Assembly: GCA_003719395.1 (NCBI GenBank)
Contig: RHMC01000043.1
Location: 1-48,190 of the forward strand
DNA: 48,190 bases
Direction: 5' to 3'
From: Streptomyces altiplanensis
Lineage (GTDB): Bacteria; Actinomycetota; Actinomycetes; Streptomycetales; Streptomycetaceae
Made by a program: the position numbers and the translations under genes. This document shows, piece by piece, positions 25,389 through 36,173 of this stretch (position 1 is the first letter of the stretch; every line of letters begins with the position of its first letter). Under the pieces are notes generated by a model. It saw only the letters and a program-made list of their open reading frames with translations, did not search any database and had not been told where the DNA came from.

Positions 25389-26798
25389 TCATCCCCGCGC
25401 AGGGGCGGCGAAATAGCTGGGCGCGTTGTAGCCCGAGTGGGGGTAGGAGGCGGCCCAGCTCACGGCTTCGGGCTGAGTGCGGGGGAAGTCCGCGGCCACC
25501 AGCGTCGCCAGGTCGAAGTACGCCTCGCGGGTCCGCGGCTTCATCTGCTCCAGGTCGACCTCCGAGCCCGTGGCGAGGTGCTCGTCGAACGGGATCACCA
25601 CCACGCCCCGGCAGCGGGCACGGAAGTGGTCCACGACGTTGTTCACCTTCACCGTCTTGCTCTTCACGCGCGCCTCGGACACCACGGTGATGCTCCGGTT
25701 GACGAGGTCCTCGTAGTGGTGCGCGTTGAGCCAGTCCAGGGTGGTGCTGGCGCTGGTCGCGCCGTCCACGCTGGGCGTGGCGACCACGATCAGCTGATCG
25801 GCGAAATCCAGGATGCCCCGCATCGCGCTGTGCAGCAGGCCGGTGCCGGAGTCGGTGAGGATGATCGGGTAGTGCTGTCCGAGGCAGTTGATGACCTGTC
25901 GGTAGTCCTTGTCGTTGAACGCCGTCGAGAGAGCGGGGTCCACCTCGTTGGCGAGGATCTCGAGGCCGCTCGGGCACTGGGAGGTGAAGCGCCGTACGGC
26001 CATGTAGTTGGTGAGGTTCGGGATCTCGACCACCAGGTCACGGATGGTCGCGCCGGTTTCGCGGCGCACGCGGCGGCTGAGGGTGCCCGCGTCCGGATTG
26101 GCGTCGATCGCGACGACCCGGTCCTGGCGCTCGGCGGCGAGCGTCGCGCCCAGGGCGGTCGTGGTGGTCGTCTTGCCGACTCCGCCCTTGAGGCTGATGA
26201 CGGCGATCTTGTGGCACTGCATCACCGGGGTGCGGAGGATGGCCAGCTTCTGCAGGCGTTCCTGTTCGGCGTTCCTGCCGCCGATGCGAAACCGGCTGAG
26301 GCCGCGGCGGCCGTTGGGCCGGCTGCGCAGCAGGCGGTCGGAGGAGAGCTCGACAGCCGCACTGTGCCCCAGGCCCCCGCTACGGCTGTTCCAGTCCGGC
26401 GCCGGCCATTGCGCCGGACCGTGGTGCACCGGGCCGTGGTGCGCCGGGCTGTGGTGCGCCGGGCTGTGGTGCACCGGGCTGTGGTGCACCGGCGGGCGAG
26501 GGGGCATCGGTGTTCCACTGGCGGCCCGCGCCGGCTGCGCTCCCCTGTCGTAGGGAGCCGCAAGGGGTTCTGCCCCGAGACCGTTGCGCGCGGGCAGCGG
26601 TGTGTGGTCCTCCGCCGGTCCCCCCTGCGACACCGCCTGGCCGGCCGGCCGCATGGCGGTCGAGGGCTCCGCCGGCGCGGCGGCCTGGAGCCCGTCGGCG
26701 ACGTACCGGTCCGGCGGCGCGAAGCCGAGCCCGTCGGAGTGCTCCCTGCCCCTGTCGGGTGCAGAGCCGTCAACGCGGATGTCGCGATCGTTCGTCAC
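25389..26798 (-). CDS. MinD/ParA-like ATPase with Pro/His-rich N-terminus (EspI-like)
   Basis: A 469-residue protein. The first ~190 residues are low complexity, with an HHSPxHHSPxHHGP repeat block. The ATPase domain has the deviant Walker A motif [27 protein letters not shown], and Walker [12 protein letters not shown], with an [16 protein letters not shown] segment typical of MinD/ParA. A disordered Pro-rich N-terminus ahead of a MinD-like domain is the plan of EspI and related T7SS-linked ATPases; no secretion genes are in the window, so that link is inference. The start is GTG 26798 (AAAGGA upstream), overlapping the stop of the FhaA_N gene (GTGA), so the two are translationally coupled. 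Confidence 0.85.
   Translation of the reverse strand: MTNDRDIRVDGSAPDRGREHSDGLGFAPPDRYVADGLQAAAPAEPSTAMRPAGQAVSQGGPAEDHTPLPARNGLGAEPLAAPYDRGAQPARAASGTPMPPRPPVHHSPVHHSPAHHSPAHHGPVHHGPAQWPAPDWNSRSGGLGHSAAVELSSDRLLRSRPNGRRGLSRFRIGGRNAEQERLQKLAILRTPVMQCHKIAVISLKGGVGKTTTTTALGATLAAERQDRVVAIDANPDAGTLSRRVRRETGATIRDLVVEIPNLTNYMAVRRFTSQCPSGLEILANEVDPALSTAFNDKDYRQVINCLGQHYPIILTDSGTGLLHSAMRGILDFADQLIVVATPSVDGATSASTTLDWLNAHHYEDLVNRSITVVSEARVKSKTVKVNNVVDHFRARCRGVVVIPFDEHLATGSEVDLEQMKPRTREAYFDLATLVAADFPRTQPEAVSWAASYPHSGYNAPSYFAAPARG
26421..26495. repeat. 15-bp tandem repeat, five copies, in the ATPase gene
   Basis: Units of the form GTGGTGCRCCGGGCY in phase with the codons; on the coding strand they give alternating HH-(S/G)P-(V/A) pentapeptides. 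Multiples of three bases keep the frame if copy number changes. Confidence 0.9.
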
Positions 26799-27787
26799 GT
26801 TTTGTCCTTTCGGTGAGAGGGAGGGCCCGTCGGGCACAGCGTCGGAGGTGTGATGACGGCAATGCTTTCCGGCCAGCACTTGCTTTCCGGACCAATGACT
26901 TGGGGCTTCGGCACGGCAGGAGTCGCCGACCGGATCGAGGGCGACCGACGGCTGCCCCGTGGGCAGGCTCCTGATCTGCGGCTCGGGCGGGCGGACGATG
27001 TGCTGGTGCCCGGTCTCACGGTCCGGGCGATGCGCGGGGTCTCCCGCGGGGCCACGTGCCGGACGCCGCCGGATCCGACAGGGAGGGCACGTACCGCGTG
27101 ACCGGACTGGGGCAGGACGGCGACGCCCGGGCGGTTCGTCGCGGCCTCGACGAGGCGGAGCGGCCCCGGCGGCGCGGCGAGAGGGCCCGGCGGCGCGGTG
27201 AGAGGGCTCGGGGGGACGGCGCGGACCAGGCTGCCGTCCTCGCTGATCGAAAGGCCCATCGATATGAACTGGTCCGGCGTCAGGACCCGCTTGTCACCGC
27301 GCTGGACATGCTGCGGCGGTCGCCAGGCCCGGGCCTCGCCACCGCGGAGTCCGGCTTCCGTCGCGTACGTGACGCCGTAGCCCCGGCCGGCTTCCAGGGC
27401 GAGCTGGACCTGGGGCGGGACCTCGAGCCGGCTGCGCACGCGGTACTGCCCGGCCTTCAAGTTCTCCGCCCGCTGCAGCTGGACCTTCAGCGGACCGACG
27501 AACGAGTAGCACTGTTCCTCGGCGTGCGCGCGTACCGTCTCGACCAGCTCCTCGCCGAGCATGAGCAGGCATGCGTTGTACAACTCATGGTCGCCCGGAC
27601 TGAGTTCGACGATGAAAACGTTGGGTGTGATGGTGCAGTCCCGGGTCCAGATCCTGGCGTTGATGTCGCACTCGCGCCGCAGCGCGCCGGCGAACTCCAA
27701 GGGCTGCACGGCGGATCTGAAGACCTTGGCGAAGGTGTCGTTGACCAGGGCCTCGAAGCGCTGTTCGAGCTTGTTCAGCGTTCCCAC
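26795..27787 (-). CDS. FhaA_N (DUF3662) domain protein lacking an FHA domain
   Basis: A 330-residue protein. Residues 1-~125 ([20 protein letters not shown], then [19 protein letters not shown]) are the DUF3662 domain found at the N-terminus of FhaA, the forkhead-associated adaptor of the Pkn/MviN cell-wall system. FhaA normally ends in an FHA phosphothreonine-binding domain; here the rest (from ~185) is a Pro/Arg/Ser-rich disordered tail with [13 protein letters not shown] and no FHA motif. The start is GTG 27787 with GGAGG five bases upstream. The stop overlaps the ATPase start, so the pair probably works together. A long frame-shifted tail cannot be excluded but no FHA sequence was seen in other frames. 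Confidence 0.8.
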   Translation of the reverse strand: MGTLNKLEQRFEALVNDTFAKVFRSAVQPLEFAGALRRECDINARIWTRDCTITPNVFIVELSPGDHELYNACLLMLGEELVETVRAHAEEQCYSFVGPLKVQLQRAENLKAGQYRVRSRLEVPPQVQLALEAGRGYGVTYATEAGLRGGEARAWRPPQHVQRGDKRVLTPDQFISMGLSISEDGSLVRAVPPSPLTAPPGPLAAPPGPLRLVEAATNRPGVAVLPQSGHAVRALPVGSGGVRHVAPRETPRIARTVRPGTSTSSARPSRRSGACPRGSRRSPSIRSATPAVPKPQVIGPESKCWPESIAVITPPTLCPTGPPSHRKDKT

Positions 27788-27805
27788 TACAGCCTCCGGG
27801 TGCCG

Positions 27806-27827
27806 ATCTGCCGCAATGCAGGCAGAT
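27806..27827. promoter_or_regulatory. Inverted repeat in the leader of the FhaA_N gene
   Basis: ATCTGCC (27806-27812) and GGCAGAT (27821-27827) with an 8-nt spacer, 18 bp upstream of the start codon. The adjacent 27828-27880 is unusually AT-rich (GGATATTACTGATAATCC, TTATATAGACAGATATGG) and is the likely promoter. The rest of 27788-28179 has no recognisable gene. Confidence 0.4.
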
Positions 27828-28179
27828 GAGGCGGATATTACTGATAATCCTTATATAGACAGATATGGCCATTTACTGCGGTGTGTCGACGCAATTCACT
27901 GAATCGGTCCTAAGTCCTCACCCTCGGAGCGGCGTGACGGGGCTCGTGGCCTGCCCTCCGTGGCCGTGGCCGTGCCGCGTCGACGCGCGGTCGGCAGGGG
28001 CCACTGCAGCTGATTTCCTGTCAGGCATTGCGCGGGATGAGGGCAGGGGTGCCCGCCCGGCGAGCTTCCGGCGTCCCGATTCCTCTGCCGGCCCATGCCG
28101 ATTCGCCCCTTCGGGCTCGGCGGCTTCTCATGGAACGGTGGGCGGGCGCCGCTCGCTGTGAGGACGGAAGGGCACACGG

Positions 28180-28392
28180 ATGTACGAGATGCACGCGGAG
28201 CCGGTGACCGGTCGGAGCGAGCTGGTCTGGCATGTGATCAGCGAGGAGACGGCCGCCGGCGCTCTGTGCGGGTACCCGCTGCCATCACGTCCTCCGAGCG
28301 CGCCCCTGCCCGAGGCTGATGCGTCGGCGGACCGTTGCTGCGCCCCCTGCATGACCTCTGTCGGCTCTGCCGTCGGACGACGCCCGCGCTGA
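28180..28392 (+). CDS. Small conserved-type protein with Cys pairs
   Basis: A 70-residue protein starting ATG 28180 behind AGGACGGAAGG. It reads MYEMHAEPVTGRSELVWHVI, has a single Cys in ALCGYPLP and a CCAPCM cluster before a basic end. The layout (one CG, later CxxC) suggests a small zinc-binding fold, as in many short Streptomyces proteins, but this is only inferred. It lies 79 bp before the S9 peptidase gene on the same strand. Confidence 0.55.
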   Translation: MYEMHAEPVTGRSELVWHVISEETAAGALCGYPLPSRPPSAPLPEADASADRCCAPCMTSVGSAVGRRPR

Positions 28393-28471
28393 GCACCTGG
28401 AACCCCTCGCGCCCTCGGGCATACCGGCAGGACAGGAGAGACCTGTCGGTGGAGCGGCGCAGAATGGGGGG

Positions 28472-30270
28472 ATGACGGAGAACAGCGGGTCCTCGCAGGC
28501 CATGTCCATGCCCGACTGGGAGAAGCGCTTCAGGGCGCCGCGCGTCTCACTGCCCGACTGGGCCGAGGACGCGCCGGACCGCGCGTTGTTCGTGTCCAAC
28601 GCGACGGGGACGTACGAGCTGTACGCCTGGGACCGGGCGACCGGAGCGCAGCGGCAGGCCACCGACCGGCCGAACGGGACCACCGACGGGGTGCTGACGC
28701 CCGACGGCGAGTGGATCTGGTGGTTCAGCGACACGGACGGGGACGAGTTCGGCGTCTGGATGCGGCAGCCGTTCGCGGGCGGTGCGGACGAGCGGCGGCG
28801 CCGGGGCTGGAGCCGTCGTACCCCGGCGGGCTCGCGCTCGGGCGGGACGGGACGGCGGTCGTGGGGCGCTCGACCGACGAGGACGGGTCCACGGTGCATG
28901 TCGTACGGCCGGGTGCCGAGCCGTCGAGATCTACCGGCACCGGGAGTCGGCCGGCGTCGGAGACATGTCGCACGACGGGACGCTGATCGCGATCGAGCAC
29001 ACCGAGCACGGCGACGCGATGCACTCCGCGCTGCGGGTGATGCGGCTGGACGGCAGTGGCGTGGCCGAGCTGGACGACACCCGTGGCGGGGAGGCCGAGC
29101 TGGGGCTCGACGTGCTCGGCTTCGCTCCGGTCGACGGGGACACCCGGCTGCTGGTCGGGCACCAGCGGCGCGGGCGCTGGGAGCCGATGGTGTGGGACGT
29201 GGCATCGGGCGAGGAGACCGAGCTGGGGATCGAGCTGCCGGGCGACGTGTCGGCCGAGTGGTATCCGGACGGGTCCGCGCTGCTCGTCGTCCACAGCTTC
29301 GAGGCGCGCAGCGAGCTGTGGCGGTACGACTTCGCCACGCGGCAGCTGGTGGAGGTCGAGACGCCGCCGGCACGGTGTCGGGCGCACCGCCCGGCCGGAC
29401 GGGTCGGTGGAGTTCCTGTGGTCCTCGGCGGCCCGGCCGCCGGTGGTGCGGTCGACGTCGGGGCGTGTGGTGCTCGACCCGCCGGGGACGAAGGCGCCGG
29501 CGTCGGTGCCGGTGGAGGACGCGTGGGTGGAGGGGCCCGGCGGGCGGATCCACGCGCTCGTGCAGAAGCCGGCCACCGGACAGGGGCCGTTCCCGACGGT
29601 CTTCGAGATCCACGGCGGACCCGCCTGGCACGACAGCGACGCGTTCGCGGCCGGGCCGGCGGCGTGGGTGGACCACGGCTACGCGGTCGTGCGGGTCAAC
29701 TACCGCGGTTCCACCGGGTACGGGCGCGCGTGGACGGACGCGCTCAAGCACCGGGTCGGGCTGATCGAGCTGGAGGACATCGCGGCGGTCCGGGAGTGGG
29801 CGGTCTCGTCCGGCCTCGCGGACCCGGCGAAGCTGGTGCTGGCGGGCGGTTCGTGGGGCGGGTACCTGACGCTGCTCGGCCTCGGTACGCAGCCGGAGGC
29901 GTGGGCGGTGGGGCTGGCGGCGGTACCGGTCGCCGACTACGTGACGGCGTACCACGACGAGATGGAGGCGCTGAAGGCGCTGGACCGCACCCTGCTGGGC
30001 GGCGCGCCGGATGAGGTCCCGGAGCGCTTCGAGGCGTCCTCGCCGCTGACGTACGTCGACGCGGTGCGGGCCCCGGTCTACATCTCCGCGGGCGTCAACG
30101 ACCCCCGCTGTCCGATCCGCCAGGTCGAGAACTACGTGGACCGGCTGGCGGCGCGGGGAGCGGCGTACGAGGTGTACCGGTACGACGCGGGGCACGGGTC
30201 GCTGGTGGTGGAGGAGCGGATCAAGCAGGTCCGGCTGGAGCTGGAGTTCGCCGCCCGGCATCTGGGTTAG
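28472..30270 (+). CDS. S9 family prolyl-oligopeptidase-like peptidase (several frameshifts)
   Basis: Start ATG 28472 (MTENSGSSQAMSMPDWEKRF). A beta-propeller N-terminal part is followed by an alpha/beta hydrolase domain with nucleophile Ser in LAGGSWGGYLT, Asp in VNDPRCPIR and His in DAGHGSLV. The sequence passes through four reading-frame segments; single missing bases near 28795, 28922 and two near 29365-29400 would restore a ~600-residue enzyme (e.g. VRPGAEP-VEIYRHRESAG). The C-terminal catalytic half (29400-30270) is intact. Because every break is a one-base loss in a GC run, sequence error is favoured over decay. Cytoplasmic (no signal). Confidence 0.85.
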
Positions 30271-30282
30271 CCGGAACAGAGC

Positions 30283-30312
30283 CCGGGGCCCGGGAACGGG
30301 GCCGGGCCCCGG
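30283..30312 (+). terminator. Terminator of the S9 peptidase gene
   Basis: CCGGGGCCCGG (30283-30293) and CCGGGCCCCGG (30302-30312), perfect 11-bp stem with an 8-nt loop, 13 bp after the stop. Confidence 0.75.
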
Positions 30313-30383
30313 ACGGGCCGGAATGCCCGCGTCCGGCGACCCCGGGCTGTGTGCGGGGCGGGGCGGGCCCGTACCTTGGTGGG

Positions 30384-31239
30384 GTGTACCGGTTCCTGCT
30401 GACGCCCCGCTGGTGGGGGATCCACCTCTTCGTCGTGCTGGCCATTCCCTTCTGTGTCTTCATGGGGTCCTGGCAGCTCGGGCGGTTCGAAGACCGCGTC
30501 GAGACCCACCAGGCCGCCGAGGAGAAGCCCGATCCGGGCACGCAGGCCGCCGTACCCCTCGAAGAGCTGCTCCCCGTCGACAAAGAGACCTCCGGGCGGC
30601 CCGCCACCGCGACCGGGCGCTACGCCGAGCAGTTCGTCGTGCCCGGACGGGAGCTCGACGGCAAGCGCGGCTCCTATGTGCTGACCCTGCTGCGTACGGA
30701 CGACGGCAAGGCCCTGCCCGTCGTGCGCGGATGGCTGCCCGCCGGGGAGAGGGCCGCGGCCGCGCCCTCGGGCGAGGTCACCGTGACCGGCGCGCTCCAG
30801 GCGTCCGAGAACTCGGGCACCGACGGCGTGCACACCGGCGGCGGACTGCCTCAGGGGCAGCTGGGGATGATCAGCGCCGCGTCGCTCGTCAACCTCGTTC
30901 CGTACGACGTGTACGACGCCTGGATCACCCTCACCGAGGGCGATCCCGGCCTGCGGCCCGTCCCCGCGGTCGCGCCACAGGGCAGCGGCCTCGATCTCAA
31001 GGCGTTCCAGAACCTCGGCTACACCGGCGAGTGGTTCGTCTTCGCGGGCTTCGTGCTCTTCATGTGGTTCCGGCTCATGCGCCGTGAGGCGGAGGCCGCC
31101 CGGGACCTCGCCCTCGGAATCCTGCCGGAGGGCCCGGCGGTGCCGGAGGCACCGGAGAGCGGGGACGGGCAGGCTGCCGGGGTGGCGGTCGGCGCGGGCG
31201 CCGGCGACACCGCCGGTTCCGGCGGCAGGGCGCGACTGA
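30384..31239 (+). CDS. SURF1 family protein (3' end frameshifted)
   Basis: GTG 30384 begins MYRFLLTPRWWGIHLFVVLAI, a membrane helix then GSWQLGRFEDRV, the SURF1 signature; a second helix (WFVFAGFVLFMWFRL) is near the end. SURF1 proteins help assemble cytochrome c oxidase, probably in heme a insertion. The frame as written does not stop until 32717, deep in the convergent gene. A TGA at 31237-31239, in the frame reached by a net +1 shift, is followed after 3 bp by a 19-bp-stem terminator, so I take that as the true end (~285 residues) and assume a local sequence error after about 31090. Confidence 0.82.
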
Positions 31240-31242
31240 GGA

Positions 31243-31299
31243 GGTACGGCGACGGGGCGGGCACGCCGTCTCCGGCCGCGCCCGCCCCGTCGCCGTACC
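31243..31299. terminator. Bidirectional terminator between SURF1 and the membrane-protein gene
   Basis: A perfect 19-bp inverted repeat (31243-31261 and 31281-31299, GGTACGGCGACGGGGCGGG and its complement) with a 19-nt loop, placed 3 bp after the inferred SURF1 stop and 11 bp after the convergent gene's stop (31311). Confidence 0.9.
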
Positions 31300-31310
31300 C
31301 TTCCGCTCCG

Positions 31311-32621
31311 TTACTGCGCCGCCAGCACACCCGTACGGTAGATCGTCCCCGCGCACGCGTTGGGAACCGTCGCCGCCGCGCTCGACGCGCCCGCCTCCGG
31401 TGTGTGGCTCACCGAGACGCTGCCGTCCGCCGTGCCGCCGTCCTCGGTGCCGAGCTGCGGCTCCATGCCGGCCTGCTCCGCCTCGCTTCCCTCGCCCGTA
31501 CCGCCGATGCCGCCTGTGCTGCTGTCTTCCGTGCCGCCCGTCGGACCCGGGTCCGGGCCCGGATCGCTGGGCACCGGGTCGGGGGGAGGGGGTTGGGTCG
31601 TCGGGCAGCTGTCCGTCGGCACCCAGGCGAACTTCACCTCGTACGCCATGTCCGGCTCCAGCAGCAGGCCCGTCGCCTCCAGGGACGGGTCCGGCAGACC
31701 GGCCGCCGCGTCGCCCGAGGTGTGGTCGACGACGTTGATACGGCTGGGGTCGGCCGCGCCCATCGGCTGCGCGTACACCGAGCCCCGGCCGGCGACCGTG
31801 CACCGCATCTCGGAGACGTTGACGACCCGGAACGTGCCGTACACCTTGCCCTCGGCGTCGGGCGTGCCGGTACCCGCCGAGACGACCGAGAGCTGGCTCG
31901 CGCCGCAGGTCGCCGTCGACGCGGGCACGCTGCCCGGAGCGTCGGCGCCACCGCCGCCGCCACCGCTGCCGCCACTGCCGGTGCGGCGGCTCTCACCGGT
32001 GTCCGAAGAACCCTTCCCGGCGTCCTTCTCCTTCTTTTTCTGCTTCTTCTTCTCTTCCCGGGAGAGCTCCTTCTCGGAAGGCTTCTCCTCCACCCTTTTG
32101 CCCTTGCCGCCGTCGACGCCCTTCTCCCAGCCGGTGCCGCCGTGCGTGTCCCGCCCGTGGCCCGCTATCGACGGGCGGCCGTCGGCCGCGCTGTCGGAGT
32201 TCGCCACGTGGACGAAGGCGGGGACCGCCGTGCCGACGAAGAGGGCGGCGGCCGCCATGCCGACGACGGCCTGGCGCCGCCTGGCGCGCCGGGCGGGGAC
32301 CGCCTTGCGCAGGTGTTCCAGGGCGTCTCGCGAGGGCTCCAGTTCTTCCACGGCGCCGCGCAGCATCCGGCGCAGGGCGAGCTCGTCGCCCATGCCGAGG
32401 CCGTCGTCCGTGTCCGGGCCGTCGCCCGTGCCGGGATCGTCGTCCGTGTCCGGGCCGTCGCCCGTGCCGGGATCGTCGTCCGTGTCCGGGCCGTCGCCCG
32501 TGCCGAGGATCTCGTCCGTATCGGGCTCGTCGCGCTCGTTCGGACTGTCGTTCACCATCGCTTTTCCAGTCAGGTCGTTCAACGGCCCGTCCGGCCCGTG
32601 CCGCTCTTGCTTGCCACTCAT
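31311..32621 (-). CDS. Single-pass membrane protein coupled to the ECF sigma gene
   Basis: 436 residues. The cytoplasmic N-terminus has a tandem DxGTGDGPDTDD repeat and then a helix-rich segment (LALRRMLRGAVEELEPSRDALEHLRKAVPARRARR). It is followed by one membrane helix (VVGMAAAALFVGTAVPAFV) and a Lys/Glu-rich linker. The external domain (TCGASQLSVVSAGTG...) has DUF4232-like strands and a Pro/Gly-rich end. Its ATG at 32621 overlaps the sigma stop (ATGA), the usual layout of an ECF sigma with its membrane regulator, but no zinc anti-sigma motif is seen, so an anti-sigma role is inferred from position only. Confidence 0.75.
   Translation of the reverse strand: MSGKQERHGPDGPLNDLTGKAMVNDSPNERDEPDTDEILGTGDGPDTDDDPGTGDGPDTDDDPGTGDGPDTDDGLGMGDELALRRMLRGAVEELEPSRDALEHLRKAVPARRARRRQAVVGMAAAALFVGTAVPAFVHVANSDSAADGRPSIAGHGRDTHGGTGWEKGVDGGKGKRVEEKPSEKELSREEKKKQKKKEKDAGKGSSDTGESRRTGSGGSGGGGGGADAPGSVPASTATCGASQLSVVSAGTGTPDAEGKVYGTFRVVNVSEMRCTVAGRGSVYAQPMGAADPSRINVVDHTSGDAAAGLPDPSLEATGLLLEPDMAYEVKFAWVPTDSCPTTQPPPPDPVPSDPGPDPGPTGGTEDSSTGGIGGTGEGSEAEQAGMEPQLGTEDGGTADGSVSVSHTPEAGASSAAATVPNACAGTIYRTGVLAAQ
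32404..32511. repeat. 36-bp tandem repeat, three copies
   Basis: Copies at 32404, 32440 and 32476 are identical except at the end of the third. They encode the acidic GPDTDDDPGTGD repeat of the sigma-linked membrane protein. The near-identity at DNA level points to recent expansion. Confidence 0.9.
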
Positions 32622-33193
32622 GCCGAGGCCTCCATGGCGACGCGGAGCGCCGCGATGCCGCGTGAACCGTACGCCTTCACCGAACCCAGGGATATTCCCA
32701 GCGTCTCGGCGCACTGAGCCTCCGTCATGTCCGCGAAGTACCGCAGGACCAGCACCTCGCGCTGGCGTCGCTGGAGCCCGCGCATCGCCTTGATCAGCGC
32801 GTCACGCTCCAGTTGGTCGTACGCCCCCTCCTCCGCGCTCGCCATGTCCGGCATCGGCTTCGACAGCAGCTTCAGGCCGAGGATGCGGCGGCGCAGCGTG
32901 GAGCGGGAGAGGTTGACGACGGTCTGGCGCAGGTAGGCCAGGGTCTTCTGCGGGTCGCGGACCCGGTTGCGCGCGGAGTGCACACGGATGAAAGCTTCCT
33001 GCACGACGTCCTCACACGAGGCCGTGTCGTCGAGCAGCAGGGCCGCGAGGCCGAGCAGGGAGCGGTAGTGAGCCCGGTAGGTCTCGGTCAGGTGATCGAC
33101 TGTGGTGCCCGCGGTCATGACGTCTTCAGCGCCCTCACGCGCGGACGGTATACGGGCGGGACGTGCGGTCGGCATGGGGGCGATCACCGGCAT
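32618..33193 (-). CDS. SigE-family ECF sigma factor
   Basis: 191 residues if ATG 33193 (MPVIAPMPTARPAR) is used; a later ATG (MTAGTTVDHL) is possible and the open frame upstream has no similarity. Region 2 is YRAHYRSLLGLAALLLDDTA and SCEDVVQEAFIRVHSARNR. Region 4 contains LQRRQREVLVLRYFADMTEA followed by CAETLGISLGSVKAYGSRGI. It would direct RNA polymerase to a regulon that cannot be read from the window. Coupled by overlap to the membrane protein gene. Confidence 0.9.
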   Translation of the reverse strand: MPVIAPMPTARPARIPSAREGAEDVMTAGTTVDHLTETYRAHYRSLLGLAALLLDDTASCEDVVQEAFIRVHSARNRVRDPQKTLAYLRQTVVNLSRSTLRRRILGLKLLSKPMPDMASAEEGAYDQLERDALIKAMRGLQRRQREVLVLRYFADMTEAQCAETLGISLGSVKAYGSRGIAALRVAMEASA

Positions 33194-33415
33194 GCCGCCG
33201 GGCGTGCGGGGCCGCCGGAGCGGGCGCACTGCTGCGCCTCGAGCCGGGCCCACTGTGATGTCGAGTACCTCTGCCACGCCTGTTGGACACGTTTCCCCCC
33301 GACAGGGTTGTACGCACGAGGCACCGCTTTTGACGGTGTTACAAACGCCCGCATGCGCAACCGCCCTCCTGAATGCCCCAATTGTCGTGGCGTTTTGCCG
33401 GGGCAACCGCAAAGA

Positions 33416-33456
33416 CGCTCCCCTCCCAACTGCCGGTTGCAGTAAGGCGGGGAGCG
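33416..33456. terminator. Possible terminator downstream of asd
   Basis: CGCTCCCC (33416-33423) and GGGGAGCG (33449-33456) can pair around a 25-nt loop; GCAACCG/CGGTTGC nearby offers another pairing. It lies in the 379-bp gap (33194-33572) between asd and the sigma gene, otherwise without a gene, which must also hold the sigma promoter. Confidence 0.35.
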
Positions 33457-33572
33457 AATGATCGAACAGAACCACGCTCCGGTTCAAGCAGTACAGCCTT
33501 CGACTTGATCACAGAGTGTTCACAGATCCTACAAAGGATTCCGCTTGTCACTGCCCCGATTTCATCACCGGG

Positions 33573-35898
<2,326 letters not shown>

Positions 35899-36173
35899 GT
35901 GCGCTCCTCGTTAGTCATTACTGCGGTCGGCTCAGTTTACCGAGCGGACGGGGCCTGCCCACGTGATACCGCATCGTGAGATGTCCCGCTCATGATCCGG
36001 GCACGTCGGCAGGTCCTGCCCGCTCGACGGCGGACCCCTGCCCGGCGACGGGCAGGGTACGCGAAAGGTGTCCCGGCTCACACGGCCGCGCCGCGGGCGT
36101 CGTCCCCCCTGGCGGCGGGCCTGCGACGGCCGTACGTACGTCGTCCGCGCCCGGCCGCCCGTACGCTGCACCC

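Noticed and set aside
26421..26495. CRISPR-like array
   Set aside because: The 15-bp units are contiguous, in frame and without spacers; no cas genes.
31240..32717. Continuation of the SURF1 frame through the convergent gene
   Set aside because: Antisense low-complexity Arg/Ala/Gly sequence caused by high GC; the terminator at 31243 shows SURF1 ends before it.
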